This document shows, piece by piece, positions 15,888-24,591 of a stretch of DNA of 43,951 nt (position 1 is the stretch's first letter; the number at the start of each line of letters is the position of its first letter). Made by a program: the position numbers and the translations under genes. The notes below the pieces were generated by a model. The model did no database searches, was not told the origin of the DNA, and saw nothing but the letters and a program-made list of their open reading frames with translations. The stretch spans positions 14,553-58,503 of the forward strand of contig DIWD01000020.1 in NCBI GenBank assembly GCA_002428405.1, given 5' to 3'. The stretch comes from a bacterium UBA6115. GTDB taxonomy: Bacteria; Bacillota_A; Clostridia; Christensenellales; Aristaeellaceae.

Positions 15888-17249
15888 TTACTTTTTTACG
15901 CCGCGGCGAAGGTACGCCGGAACACCCAGATCATCCTTTTCAGCCAGCTGCTGCTGCTGCGGAACGGCCTGCTGATAGGGGGCCTGGGGCTGCTGATACT
16001 GAAGGGGCTGCTGCATCATCGGGTATCCCTGGGGGGCTTGCCGCATCGGCATAGCCTGGGGCTGCATCCCCGTCATGGCTGCCTGCGGCGCGGGTCTGAC
16101 GCTTCCGGGGAAAAAGGAGCTCTCCGCCTGGTCATAGAAACTGGGGACCTGCGGGGCCTCAAAGCTGGGGATCTCCTGTTTCTCCAGCGCGGTCCGGTTC
16201 TCATAAGGATTCATCGCAGCGGTCGCGGTCCCGTAGGGCACCGAGGCGCGGAAAGGTTTCTTTTTCGCGTCACGGGTGGGGAAGGAGGTCTTCTCAAAAC
16301 CCGTCGCGATGACGGTGATACGGATCTCATCCTTGAGGCTGTTGTCAATGCCGGCGCCGAAGATGATGTTGGCCTCGCTGTCAGCGCTCTCCTGAACCAG
16401 CCTTGCAGCCTCGTTGATCTCCATGATGCCGATGTCTTCAGACCCGCTGATGTTGATGAGCAAGGCCCTCGCACCGTCGATCTTGGTCTCCAGCAGGGGA
16501 CTTGCCACAGCGCTCTTGGCCGCGTCGGTCATGCGGTTTTCACCCTTGCCGATGCCGATGCCGATGTGCGCCATTCCGCCGGATTCCATCACGGTCTTCA
16601 CGTCGGCAAAGTCCAGGTTGATCAGCGCGGGCAGCGCAATGAGGTCTGAAATGCCCTGGATGCCCTGACGGAGCACGTCATCAGCGACGCGGAAAGCCTC
16701 AAGCATCGACGTGCCGCGGGCGACCACCTCCAGGAGACGGTCATTGGGAATAACGACCAGGGTGTCCACGAACTGCTTGAGTTCGCTGATGCCTGCTTCG
16801 GCGTTGCGCATGCGCTGCTTGCCCTCAAACTGGAAGGGCTTGGTGACCACGGCAATCGTCAGGCAATTCATGTCGCGGGCGATATCCGCGACGATGGGGG
16901 CCGCTCCTGTTCCGGTGCCGCCGCCCATGCCAGCGGTGACAAACACCAGATCGGCGCCCTTTAACTGCTGGGCGATCTCCTCCCGGCTCTCCTCCGCCGC
17001 GCGCTTCCCGATTTCCGGGACAGCGCCAGCGCCGAGGCCTTTGGTGAGTTTTTCGCCGATTTGGATCTTCTTGTCAGCCCTGGAGGTTGACAGTGCCTGC
17101 CTGTCCGTGTTGATCGCTATAAACTCAACACCTTTCAGGCCTGCGTCCACCATCCGGTTCACCGCGTTGGCGCCGCCGCCGCCGCAGCCGACGACCTTGA
17201 TCGAAGCGAAATTCGTGGTTGCCTCAGGCTCAACCTGCGTTACCAGCAT
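15888..17249 (-). CDS. ftsZ: Cell division protein FtsZ
   Basis: FtsZ is the tubulin-like GTPase that forms the division ring. The 453-residue protein has '[15 protein letters not shown]', the tubulin signature '[16 protein letters not shown]' and the T7 region '[11 protein letters not shown]'. After the core comes an ~85-residue linker rich in Gln, Pro, Met and Ala, then the C-terminal peptide '[11 protein letters not shown]', which binds FtsA and other partners, and a basic tail. ATG 17249 has GAGGAGG at good spacing; the frame is open eight codons further. It follows ftsA by 27 bases and shares its promoter. Its stop codon almost touches the glycine riboswitch. Confidence 0.97.
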   Translation of the reverse strand: MLVTQVEPEATTNFASIKVVGCGGGGANAVNRMVDAGLKGVEFIAINTDRQALSTSRADKKIQIGEKLTKGLGAGAVPEIGKRAAEESREEIAQQLKGADLVFVTAGMGGGTGTGAAPIVADIARDMNCLTIAVVTKPFQFEGKQRMRNAEAGISELKQFVDTLVVIPNDRLLEVVARGTSMLEAFRVADDVLRQGIQGISDLIALPALINLDFADVKTVMESGGMAHIGIGIGKGENRMTDAAKSAVASPLLETKIDGARALLINISGSEDIGIMEINEAARLVQESADSEANIIFGAGIDNSLKDEIRITVIATGFEKTSFPTRDAKKKPFRASVPYGTATAAMNPYENRTALEKQEIPSFEAPQVPSFYDQAESSFFPGSVRPAPQAAMTGMQPQAMPMRQAPQGYPMMQQPLQYQQPQAPYQQAVPQQQQLAEKDDLGVPAYLRRGVKK

Positions 17250-17276
17250 GGTATGCCTCCTCATCGATTGCATTGG

Positions 17277-18455
17277 TCAGGCGCTTGTCAGGCTGCGGAA
17301 AAATCCGCGGATGCCTGACTGGCTCGCGTTCGCGCTGTTCCGGGTGTCAATAATCAAATCCAATAACCCCAGGGAACTTGAATAAATGGCGCTGGACAGT
17401 TTGACTGCCTTGCGTGGCAGCTCGCGAACGGGGCGCTCCATCTTCTCCGACAGGTATTCGCGTCCGCCCTTGTTGATGGACAGGCCGCCGCCGGTCAGAT
17501 AGACCGGGGACCAGTTGCCCAGCCGAACAGCGGATTCACGGACCGCCTTGATGACAGCCTCGCAGATTTCATCCACACGCGGCAGGAGGATCCCGGAGAC
17601 CTTTTCGCGGGTGAAGGTTTGAGTCGCTCCGTTTGAAAGCAGGACGTCAAAACTGTTCTTGGCACTGCCCAGGCCGAACTCGAACCCGCGCTTGATTTGT
17701 TCAGCGCTTTCAAGGGGAACCTCAAGCCCGTAGGCTAAATCGGCCGCGATATGCCCTCCCCCCAGGGGCAGGGTTTTGTGGAAGATGATCGCGTCGCCCT
17801 CAACTGCCATTACATCGGTATTGAGGTAGCCAATATCAATCAGCAGGGCCGTGCGGTCACGGTCAGCCTCGGAAATAAAGAGCATCGCCTCACCCATTGG
17901 GGTGGAGAAAAAGCCCGCGGCCGTCTTACCGATGGACAGCAGACGCTGCGTAATGTCCTCAATAAAGAAACGGTCCGCAACCACATAGGAAACCAATGCC
18001 CGCAGTTCACTTCCGTGCTGGTTGAGCGGTTCCAGCGTCTTCTTCCCGTCGTCCACCACAAACCATGCGGGGCTGCGGTGGATCGGCGTACCGGCAATGC
18101 CCTGCACCTGCTCGTCCGCCAATGAAAACAACGCCTGGATGTCCCGGCTGGTCACACGAGGATCAGCCCCCTGCAAATCCACCTTCACCTCAAAGGAATA
18201 GACCTTTGAAAACTGCCCGGGAACGCCAGCGTAGACACTTTTGACAGAGGTCCTTGCCTGTTCCTCGGCAGTTGCGATGGAGGTGCTGATCGCTTCGTTG
18301 ACTGCACTGGAATTATTCCAGCGCGCGCTGGCATACCCATCATAGGGTGTCGTACCCGCGCCGATGATGTCACAGCGTTGTCTGGCACTGACTTCCGCGA
18401 TCAGTGCAACGATTTTGCTCGTACCAAAATCAATGACGCTGATTGAGCTCCTCAT
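17277..18455 (-). CDS. ftsA: Cell division protein FtsA (actin-like membrane tether)
   Basis: FtsA anchors FtsZ filaments to the membrane and recruits septal wall enzymes. The 392-residue protein has the actin-type phosphate loop 'VIDFGTSKIVALIAEV', a 1C-like insertion, 'LLIDIGYLNTDVMAVEG' as the second phosphate motif, and 'YLTGGGLSINKGG' as the adenosine motif. The last residues, SGIRGFFRSLTSA, can form the basic amphipathic helix that inserts in the membrane. It is a rather divergent FtsA, but its place before ftsZ supports the call. ATG 18455 is chosen because GGGGAGA lies about six bases upstream; ATG 18470 lacks a clear ribosome site. Confidence 0.9.
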   Translation of the reverse strand: MRSSISVIDFGTSKIVALIAEVSARQRCDIIGAGTTPYDGYASARWNNSSAVNEAISTSIATAEEQARTSVKSVYAGVPGQFSKVYSFEVKVDLQGADPRVTSRDIQALFSLADEQVQGIAGTPIHRSPAWFVVDDGKKTLEPLNQHGSELRALVSYVVADRFFIEDITQRLLSIGKTAAGFFSTPMGEAMLFISEADRDRTALLIDIGYLNTDVMAVEGDAIIFHKTLPLGGGHIAADLAYGLEVPLESAEQIKRGFEFGLGSAKNSFDVLLSNGATQTFTREKVSGILLPRVDEICEAVIKAVRESAVRLGNWSPVYLTGGGLSINKGGREYLSEKMERPVRELPRKAVKLSSAIYSSSLGLLDLIIDTRNSANASQSGIRGFFRSLTSA

Positions 18456-18544
18456 CGCATTTCTCCCCATTTCTCGGGCTTTTCAGATTGAGACGCCCGC
18501 GCGCGCTGCAAGCACGCACCCCAATTAGTCTGTCCGGTCGGTTC

Positions 18545-18573
18545 ATTGTAACCTTTTTGTGATAACTTGGCAA
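18545..18573 (-). promoter_or_regulatory. Promoter of ftsA-ftsZ
   Basis: On the minus strand -35 TTGCCA (18568-18573), a 17-base spacer and -10 TACAAT (18545-18550) each match five of six consensus bases. The predicted start near 18538 leaves a leader of about 80 bases. This gives ftsAZ an independent transcription unit behind ftsQ. Confidence 0.75.
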
Positions 18574-18595
18574 GCCTTTTCAAGCAAAACACACA

Positions 18596-18617
18596 GCGGG
18601 CGGCTGAGCGCGCCCGC
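18596..18617 (-). terminator. Probable terminator after ftsQ
   Basis: GCGGGCG and CGCCCGC form a perfect 7-bp GC stem with an 8-base loop, followed on the transcribed strand by TGTGTGTTTTG, a weak T-rich tail. A smaller CCCTG-AAAA-CAGGG hairpin lies nearer the ftsQ stop. Together they may end the mraZ-ftsQ transcript incompletely. Confidence 0.5.
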
Positions 18618-18642
18618 CTGGGCCAGAGAATGACCCCTGTTT

Positions 18643-19542
18643 TCAGGGCGTCTGGGCGCGGTAGGTCGCCTCGCCCGGCATAGCCGCCTCAATAATGCCC
18701 GGCGGCATCTGACGTCTGCGCAGTTCTGAGACAACCGACTGAACCGTTCCGATCTTCGCATGAAGCTGTTCAGCGGCGCCTAAATTGACCGTATACCCAT
18801 CAATGGTCATAGCAGAAAGGTTCAGGTTGTGCGCGATGTCGATGCTCCTGACCTGGGATTCAAAACCCCAGGTGATAAACTCATTGAATAATTTGACCAG
18901 GTCTTCCGCCTGGGACGGGTCAGTACTGGCGGGAAAGCTGCCCGGACTGATCTGTCCCCAGAGGGAGAGACCGGATACGGTGATCAGGCCTTGTCCGACA
19001 GCAAGGTTCCTGCTCTGTTCGAGCACCATTCCGTCCTGAGAGATGACATAGCCTATGCCCAAATGCGTGAAAAAAGCGAAAGGCGCCCGCTCGCGGACTT
19101 GCAGTACCAGCGTATTGGGAAAAACCAGTTCCATTCCCTCAAATACCAAATAGCGGTTGGCATTGACGCTCTCTTTGATCTCATCCTCATTCACAGCGAA
19201 ATAAAACAGGCCACTGTCCAGGCCTGCCGACTTGGCGACCGTCTCCCACGGGATATACCTGGTCCCGATAATCCGCAGGTTTGAAATCGTAAACACCTGA
19301 TAACGCAGGAAGAAAATGATACCCAGGGCAAGCAGAGTAAAAGCAATGATCCTTGGCAGACGGCTGCGGGGCGGTCCGTTATCCGGCACCTGGCTGCTCC
19401 CGAAATCCTCCCGCGGGGGCATTTCTGTGTCAGGCAGAACACTTTGCTCCTTCGGCACGGAGGAACCCTGACCCCCAAAAGGCGCCTGGGGGATCATCAG
19501 CCTGTCAGGCCCAGTGTCCGGCGGACGCGGATCGGGCTGCAC
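18643..19542 (-). CDS. ftsQ: Cell division protein FtsQ/DivIB
   Basis: FtsQ/DivIB links FtsL and other septal proteins on the outer face of the membrane. The 299-residue protein has a long Pro-rich cytoplasmic N-terminus (~1-80), one membrane helix (about 85-103, IIAFTLLALGIIFFLRY) and then a POTRA domain starting 'VFTISNLRIIGTRYIPWETVAKSAG', with the FtsQ segment 'FPNTLVLQVRERAPFAFF' and 'YVISQDGMVLEQ'. The start is GTG 19542, two bases after the murD stop, with AAGGAGGAG inside the murD 3' end as ribosome site. It is the last gene of the mraZ-led unit. Confidence 0.88.
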   Translation of the reverse strand: MQPDPRPPDTGPDRLMIPQAPFGGQGSSVPKEQSVLPDTEMPPREDFGSSQVPDNGPPRSRLPRIIAFTLLALGIIFFLRYQVFTISNLRIIGTRYIPWETVAKSAGLDSGLFYFAVNEDEIKESVNANRYLVFEGMELVFPNTLVLQVRERAPFAFFTHLGIGYVISQDGMVLEQSRNLAVGQGLITVSGLSLWGQISPGSFPASTDPSQAEDLVKLFNEFITWGFESQVRSIDIAHNLNLSAMTIDGYTVNLGAAEQLHAKIGTVQSVVSELRRRQMPPGIIEAAMPGEATYRAQTP

Positions 19543-19544
19543 CT

Positions 19545-20960
19545 TTACTCCTCCTTCTGCTTCATGTCATTGACAATCTGCTTGAAGATGCGCCCGCGCT
19601 CCTCATAATCCCTGAACATGTCAAAGGAGGCGCAGGCAGGAGAGAATAACACATTGTCCCCGTAATCTGCCAGACGAAAGGAATCTTGAACGGCCTGCGC
19701 AAGACCGGCGGCCATTGTGATATTCGAAAATCCAGCTTCAAAAAGCGCTTTTTTGATCCTTTCCCGGGTTGCGCCCATGAGCACAACACCGCGGATATAC
19801 CCGGAGGCAATAACGCTCTGAGCCAGCGCATCAAAGGGGACGCCTTTGTCATAGCCGCCTGCGATGAGGATGGTAGGCGCCTGCATGGACTCGATCGCTT
19901 TGATGGTCGAGTCGGGATTAGTGCCCTTGGAATCATTGAGGAAACGAACGCCGTTCAGCTCGGCGACATATTCGATGCGGTGTTCGACCCCCATAAACCC
20001 CTTGATCGCGTAGGCGATGACCGGCGGAGGAACTCCCATCCCGCTGGCCAGCGCCGCCGCAGCCAGGGCGTTGTCGACATTGTGCCGTCCGGGGATCTTC
20101 AGCGCGCTAGTTTCGCAGACCTTCCTGACCTCGTTCTGATTCTTCAGGACGATCCAGCCGTCTTTTAACATGGCTCCTTCCGGCACCTCGCTGCCGGAAG
20201 AAAACCAACTGATTCCAGCGTTGATCCTGGAAGCCATCCCGCTGACCCTGGGATCGTCATAATTGAGCACGGCCAGATCTGCAGGCCCCATGTTTTTGAA
20301 CAGACTCAGTTTAAGATCAACATAGGCATCCATGCTGCCGTGCCGGTCCAGATGATCCGGAGTGATATTGAGCAAGGCGGCCGATGATGGGTGAAATCCG
20401 CTGGCTGTCTCAAGCTGGAAGCTGGACACCTCAACCACCATCAGGTCATCCTCCTTGGCCCGCAGGACCGCGGCGCTCAGGGGATAGCCGATGTTGCCGG
20501 CCACATGCGTGATCCGGCCGGCCTGATTGAAAATTTCACCCAGCAACGAGACCGTGGTCGTTTTGCCATTGGTACCGCTGACAGCGATCAGGCCGCCGTT
20601 CCAGCAGGAAGCCGCGAAATCCATTTCCCCCAATATGCGCAGGTTCATCTTTCCGGCCAGGGTCAGAAAGGGAGAGTTCAGCGGGATCCCGGGACTGATG
20701 ACAATAAAGTCGCAGGAGGAAAAATGTTTGTCAGGCGGAAGTCCTAAACTGAGCGTGCACTCGGGGCAAAACAGCGCCGCAGGAAGCTGCCCCAGCGCTT
20801 CGCGCGGCTTGAGGTCGCTGAGGATGACGCTGGCCCCCAGGGAGAGCAGCAGTTCCGCCGCGGCGGTCCCGCTTCGCGCGGCACCGATGACCAGCGCTGT
20901 CTTGCCGCGGTACTCATCCCTCTTGGGAAAATCACCTCTATTGGGCAAATGGGTCTGCAT
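19545..20960 (-). CDS. murD: UDP-N-acetylmuramoyl-L-alanine:D-glutamate ligase
   Basis: MurD adds D-glutamate to UDP-MurNAc-L-Ala in the cytoplasm using ATP. The 471-residue protein has the N-terminal Rossmann-like domain ('ALVIGAARSGTAAAELLLSLGA'), the ATP loop 'VSGTNGKTTTVSLLGEI', 'LNITPDHLDRHGSM' and the C-terminal domain with 'RFLNDSKGTNPDSTIKAI' and 'ILIAGGYDKGVPFDAL'. Length is normal. ATG 20960 has TAGGAGG upstream, and the TAG is the mraY stop. In many Bacillota it is followed by ftsW, murG and murC; here ftsQ comes next. Confidence 0.97.
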   Translation of the reverse strand: MQTHLPNRGDFPKRDEYRGKTALVIGAARSGTAAAELLLSLGASVILSDLKPREALGQLPAALFCPECTLSLGLPPDKHFSSCDFIVISPGIPLNSPFLTLAGKMNLRILGEMDFAASCWNGGLIAVSGTNGKTTTVSLLGEIFNQAGRITHVAGNIGYPLSAAVLRAKEDDLMVVEVSSFQLETASGFHPSSAALLNITPDHLDRHGSMDAYVDLKLSLFKNMGPADLAVLNYDDPRVSGMASRINAGISWFSSGSEVPEGAMLKDGWIVLKNQNEVRKVCETSALKIPGRHNVDNALAAAALASGMGVPPPVIAYAIKGFMGVEHRIEYVAELNGVRFLNDSKGTNPDSTIKAIESMQAPTILIAGGYDKGVPFDALAQSVIASGYIRGVVLMGATRERIKKALFEAGFSNITMAAGLAQAVQDSFRLADYGDNVLFSPACASFDMFRDYEERGRIFKQIVNDMKQKEE

Positions 20961-20968
20961 TTTGCCTC

Positions 20969-21952
20969 CTACGGCGCGATGGGCAGCGCAGCAAAAACCG
21001 CGATCACAGACAGTATGAGGACAGCCAGGGTATACCTGCGGGCGATCTTATTCTCGCTCCAGCCGATCATCTCAAAATGGTGATGGATCGGGGACATCCT
21101 GATCAGCCTTTTCCCGCCTGTCAGTTTGAAGTAAACCCGCTGCGCGATGACGGACAGGGAGGAGAGGATCATCGTCGCGCATAGCGGAATCAGCCAGAGC
21201 TGGAGCCGCAGCAGCATCGCGGCGCCTGTGAGCAGGCCGCCGATAAACATGCTTCCTGTGTCCCCCATGAAAACCTTCGCGGGATGCTGGTTGAAAAACA
21301 GGAAGCCCAGGCAGGCCCCGGCCAGCGCGAAGCAGGCAAAGGCCGTGCCCGGATCGGCAAAGCTGCCCCCGCTGATGATGACCGCGATCACCCCCATGGC
21401 CGCGCTGCCGGCAAATGTCACAGAGCCCATCAATCCGTCAACGCCATCCTGAAGATTGGCTGAATTGGTCATGAATACAAACAGCAGAGTCATCAGGGGA
21501 ATATAAGCCCACTGCAAATCCAGCGTGCTCCTGGAAAAGGGCAGATGAATCGCAGTACCCAGCAGATTCATCATCATTAGCGAGAAAACAAGGCCGACCG
21601 CCGTCTGTCCGATCAGCTTGTATCGGGGTTTCAATCCCTCATGGTGCTTCTGCATGTCCTTGATCCAGTCATCCGCAAATCCGATGAGAAGCGCCCCGAG
21701 GGAGGGAAGCAGCAGCAGCAGCGCGGCGCTTGACGAGCCAGACGCCTGACTTATCAGAAGCGAGGAAAGTACGCTTGCCAGCGCGATAACAAGCCCGCCC
21801 ATGTTGGGGGGCTTGTTTCTTTTTTTGAAGGAGTCCGGCCCCAGGCCGTATTCCGGTTGAATCATCCCGCGATCACGCATAAAGTGGATGAGACCGGGCA
21901 TCAGCAGGAGCACAATGACCAGCGAGATCAAAGCTGAGAGCAGCTCAAGCAT
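20969..21952 (-). CDS. mraY: Phospho-N-acetylmuramoyl-pentapeptide-transferase
   Basis: MraY transfers phospho-MurNAc-pentapeptide to undecaprenyl phosphate, making lipid I. The 327-residue protein has about ten membrane helices, 'KRNKPPNMGGLVIALA', the catalytic aspartate region 'LLIGFADDWIK', 'NSANLQDGVDGLMGSV' and the histidine-rich loop 'RMSPIHHHFEMIGWSE'. ATG 21952 overlaps the end of murE (ATGCTTGA), implying coupled translation. murF, which usually separates murE and mraY, is missing here. Confidence 0.97.
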   Translation of the reverse strand: MLELLSALISLVIVLLLMPGLIHFMRDRGMIQPEYGLGPDSFKKRNKPPNMGGLVIALASVLSSLLISQASGSSSAALLLLLPSLGALLIGFADDWIKDMQKHHEGLKPRYKLIGQTAVGLVFSLMMMNLLGTAIHLPFSRSTLDLQWAYIPLMTLLFVFMTNSANLQDGVDGLMGSVTFAGSAAMGVIAVIISGGSFADPGTAFACFALAGACLGFLFFNQHPAKVFMGDTGSMFIGGLLTGAAMLLRLQLWLIPLCATMILSSLSVIAQRVYFKLTGGKRLIRMSPIHHHFEMIGWSENKIARRYTLAVLILSVIAVFAALPIAP

Positions 21953-23420
21953 CGTTTTCCCCTTTGTTTCCCATTTCCGCGAGCAGTTGCATTACGATCT
22001 GCTTTTCATTGAATGGGCGTTTGATTCCGGCGATTTCCTGGTAGGTCTCATGCCCTTTCCCGGCCAGAAGGACAACGTCGTTCTCCCCCGCCAGATCCAG
22101 GGCGTACCTTATGGCTTCCCTTCGGTTTTCAATGACCCGGTAGCTGCCGCCGGTGGGTTTGATGCCTTCCTCAATCGAGGCAAGGATGCTGGCAGGATCC
22201 TCCGAGCGCGGATTGTCGCTGGTGAGGATGGAGAGGTCCGCCATCCTGCCCGCGATTTCCCCCATCATGGGGCGCTTCCCCTGATCCCGGTCGCCCCCGC
22301 AGCCAAAGACGACGATCAGCCTGCCCTTAATGAACTCCCTGATTGCGCTCAGAATATTCTCCAGCGCGTCGGGTGAATGGGAATAATCAACGATGACTTT
22401 GTAATCCGTATGGGTATCCAGCACCTCTGCGCGGCCGGGGACACTGGCAACGCTCTGAAGCGCCTTGCAGATGATCTCAGGATCCGCGCCCAGGGTCAGC
22501 CCGATGCCCGTTGCCGCCAGGGCGTTGTAGATGTTGAACATGCCCATCAGCTTGAGGCTGACGGGGTAATACTTGTCATTCCACAGGCTCAGAAGAAAGG
22601 ACACGCCATCTTCCCTGATTTGGATATCCCGGGCGAACAGGTCCGCATTGGTGCAGATGGCATAGCTGATTTTTGGGATGGAAATCTCGCCCGCAAGGCG
22701 AAAAGCCCACTGGTCATCCATCGAAATGACAGCGTTTTTCACAAAGCCTTCGATAAAAAAGCTGCGTTTTGTCTGGTAGTAATCCTCCATCGTCCCAAAG
22801 AAATCCAGGTGATCCTGGGACAGGTTGGTAAAGCAGCCCGCTTCAAAGCACAGGCCTTCAAGCCTGCGCATCTTCAATGCGTGAGCGGATACCTCCATGA
22901 CGACATATTCACACCCGGCGTCCGCCATCCCCCGCAGCGTTTTATGCAGGTCGATCGGATCAGGCGTGGTGAGGTTGCTGTTCATCCACTGGCTGCCGAT
23001 CATATTGCCAGTGGTGCCGATGAGGCCGCAGCGATAACCGGATTGTTCCAGAATCGCCTTGACCAGGTAGCTGGTCGTGGTCTTCCCCTTGGTTCCTGTG
23101 ATGCCGACAAGTTTCATGCCGCGGTCAGCGAAACCGTAATACGCGCGTACCATCAGCGCCATCGCCGCCCTGTCGTCGGAAACAAGCAGCTGCGGCACCC
23201 GCAACTGCGGCTGCAGTTGGGTCACCACCAGGGCCGCCGCGCCGTTATTCACCGCTTGTTCAGCAAAAAAGTGCGCGTCATGGCGCGCGCCCTTAATGCA
23301 AAAAAACAGCCCTTGTTCGGTTTTCTCCCTGCTGTCGGCGCTGAGCGAACGGATGTCGCAATCCCCCGTCAGCTCCAGGGCGTACGCGAGCGCTTCCCCG
23401 GCCAGCTGCGATAGTTTCAT
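21945..23420 (-). CDS. murE: UDP-MurNAc-tripeptide synthetase (meso-diaminopimelate adding)
   Basis: MurE adds the third stem-peptide residue to UDP-MurNAc-L-Ala-D-Glu. The 491-residue protein has 'LSADSREKTEQGLFFCIKGAR', the ATP loop 'GITGTKGKTTTSYLV', the 'TTPDPIDLHKTL' segment, 'NLSQDHLDFFGTMEDY' and the C-terminal 'TSDNPRSEDP'. The DNPR motif is the established marker for meso-diaminopimelate specificity, so the organism probably has DAP-type peptidoglycan. ATG 23420 has AGAGGT upstream. It follows the ftsL-like gene by 18 bases; the transpeptidase gene usual between them is absent. Confidence 0.97.
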   Translation of the reverse strand: MKLSQLAGEALAYALELTGDCDIRSLSADSREKTEQGLFFCIKGARHDAHFFAEQAVNNGAAALVVTQLQPQLRVPQLLVSDDRAAMALMVRAYYGFADRGMKLVGITGTKGKTTTSYLVKAILEQSGYRCGLIGTTGNMIGSQWMNSNLTTPDPIDLHKTLRGMADAGCEYVVMEVSAHALKMRRLEGLCFEAGCFTNLSQDHLDFFGTMEDYYQTKRSFFIEGFVKNAVISMDDQWAFRLAGEISIPKISYAICTNADLFARDIQIREDGVSFLLSLWNDKYYPVSLKLMGMFNIYNALAATGIGLTLGADPEIICKALQSVASVPGRAEVLDTHTDYKVIVDYSHSPDALENILSAIREFIKGRLIVVFGCGGDRDQGKRPMMGEIAGRMADLSILTSDNPRSEDPASILASIEEGIKPTGGSYRVIENRREAIRYALDLAGENDVVLLAGKGHETYQEIAGIKRPFNEKQIVMQLLAEMGNKGENDA

Positions 23421-23438
23421 AATTACCTCTTGATAATC

Positions 23439-23933
23439 TTAATGCGCCTCCGACGCGCTGCCCCTGAAAGACTCAACCTCAAAGGCCAATGGCATCCGGG
23501 CCGCCTGTACGCCGATGGTTTCCTCATTCGTCGCAAGGCGCATGCCCAAACTCTGGACCGCATAATAGCAGATACTGGAGGCATCGCTTTTTTCATTGAA
23601 TTCCGTCAGCAGTTTCTGCCTCTCCTGCTCAGCCGCTGCATAGCGGTCACGAAGATGAGAATACTCCCCGTCAAGCTTCTCAGTCAAGGCTATCCTGGAT
23701 CCAACCATGAAGAGGGCAAGGAAAACCGCGATAGCCAGGACCGCCAATGTCCACATAAACGGAATGCCAAAGGGCTCCCGGGAGGCGTCCTGCGCACGAT
23801 AGGGGCTGCGCTGGTCGGTTTCGCCGCTGTTCTGGACAAACACACGCGGGGACACCGCAATGCGATCACGCTGGATGATGCGGTTCCCTGCCAGGATGTA
23901 TTGTCTGAAGCTTTGCTGACTTGCCTGCTGCAT
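23439..23933 (-). CDS. ftsL: FtsL-like small division protein
   Basis: The 164-residue bitopic protein has a ~58-residue cytoplasmic part, one membrane helix (about 60-78, MWTLAVLAIAVFLALFMVG) and a charged coiled-coil stretch (about 85-115, LDGEYSHLRDRYAAAEQERQKLL). This is the architecture of FtsL/septum-initiator proteins. FtsL sequences are poorly conserved, and the call rests on architecture and on its place right after mraZ. ATG 23933 is preceded by AGGAGG. FtsL works with DivIB/FtsQ to activate the septal synthase. It is longer than usual at the N-terminus. Confidence 0.75.
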   Translation of the reverse strand: MQQASQQSFRQYILAGNRIIQRDRIAVSPRVFVQNSGETDQRSPYRAQDASREPFGIPFMWTLAVLAIAVFLALFMVGSRIALTEKLDGEYSHLRDRYAAAEQERQKLLTEFNEKSDASSICYYAVQSLGMRLATNEETIGVQAARMPLAFEVESFRGSASEAH

Positions 23934-23968
23934 ACTGGATTCCTCCTAAAACAGCTCTTCCGGATACT

Positions 23969-24520
23969 TTACTGTCCGTCTCTGTTTTTATTTCTGGCGC
24001 GGGCCTGAATTTCACTGATGGCCCTGAGCGGATCGGGGAACTGGCTCATGAATCGCTCCAATTCCATCCTGGCCTGCTGATCGGATACGACGCGCACATA
24101 CTCGGTTGTGCCGGATACCTGAACACCTTGTGCGCTCTTTAGAAATTGATCCCGCAGGGCGGAAGGGAGCAGAACCCTGCCCTGGTTGTCAAAACCCAGT
24201 CCATCAAAGGAATACATCGCAAACCTTGCGAGGAAGTACTCCGCCGCGACATCCTCGTGGCTGAGCCGTGTGAGCATTTCGACTTTCTCTTCCCAGACCT
24301 GTAGCGGATAAATGGCGATGGAATCCTGCGCCATATTGACACCCACGATGATCCTGTCTCCCAGCAGCGTGCGGAACGGCATCGGGACTATCAGGCGACC
24401 CTTGCTGTCGATGGAGTGGTTGTATACGCCAATGAAACCAAGGCGCTTTACATGGACTTCCTGCTGGTCACTGGATTCCCCGTGAACAACATTCTGCGAA
24501 TGCTGACCCTCTTCTGGCAT
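23969..24520 (-). CDS. mraZ: Transcriptional regulator MraZ
   Basis: MraZ is a ring-forming DNA-binding protein related to AbrB that represses or tunes its own division/cell-wall operon. The 183-residue sequence has two MraZ repeats, marked by 'YNHSIDSKGRLIVPMPFR' and 'LGFDNQGRVLLPSALRD', each with the conserved DxxGR. Family members are about 145 residues; here ~27 extra residues precede the first repeat and no ATG, GTG or TTG lies closer to it, so the extension appears real. ATG 24520 directly follows three 10-bp repeats that look like its operator. It leads the reduced division cluster. Confidence 0.95.
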   Translation of the reverse strand: MPEEGQHSQNVVHGESSDQQEVHVKRLGFIGVYNHSIDSKGRLIVPMPFRTLLGDRIIVGVNMAQDSIAIYPLQVWEEKVEMLTRLSHEDVAAEYFLARFAMYSFDGLGFDNQGRVLLPSALRDQFLKSAQGVQVSGTTEYVRVVSDQQARMELERFMSQFPDPLRAISEIQARARNKNRDGQ

Positions 24521-24550
24521 TTCATTCACCACCAATCACCACTTATCACC
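24521..24550 (-). promoter_or_regulatory. Three 10-bp direct repeats, probable MraZ operator
   Basis: On the minus strand the 30 bases before the mraZ start read as GGTGATAAGT, GGTGATTGGT and GGTGAATGAA, a GGTGA core every ten bases. Two further in-phase units upstream (24551-24570) are degenerate. MraZ is known to bind short direct repeats spaced about one helical turn between the mraZ promoter and start, so autoregulation is likely. The last repeat also overlaps the ribosome-binding region. Confidence 0.75.
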
Positions 24551-24562
24551 TTTTTCATTCAC

Positions 24563-24591
24563 AAAGTACCACATCTTTTTCAGCCCAGCAA
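24563..24591 (-). promoter_or_regulatory. Possible promoter of the mraZ operon
   Basis: On the minus strand -35 TTGCTG (24586-24591), a 17-base spacer and an extended -10 TGGTACTTT (hexamer 24563-24568) are present. Matches are only fair, but the position just before the MraZ repeats is as expected. Confidence 0.4.

Noticed and set aside
22377..23414. A 345-codon plus-strand frame opposite murE
   Set aside because: Shadow of murE; no recognisable domain or start signal.
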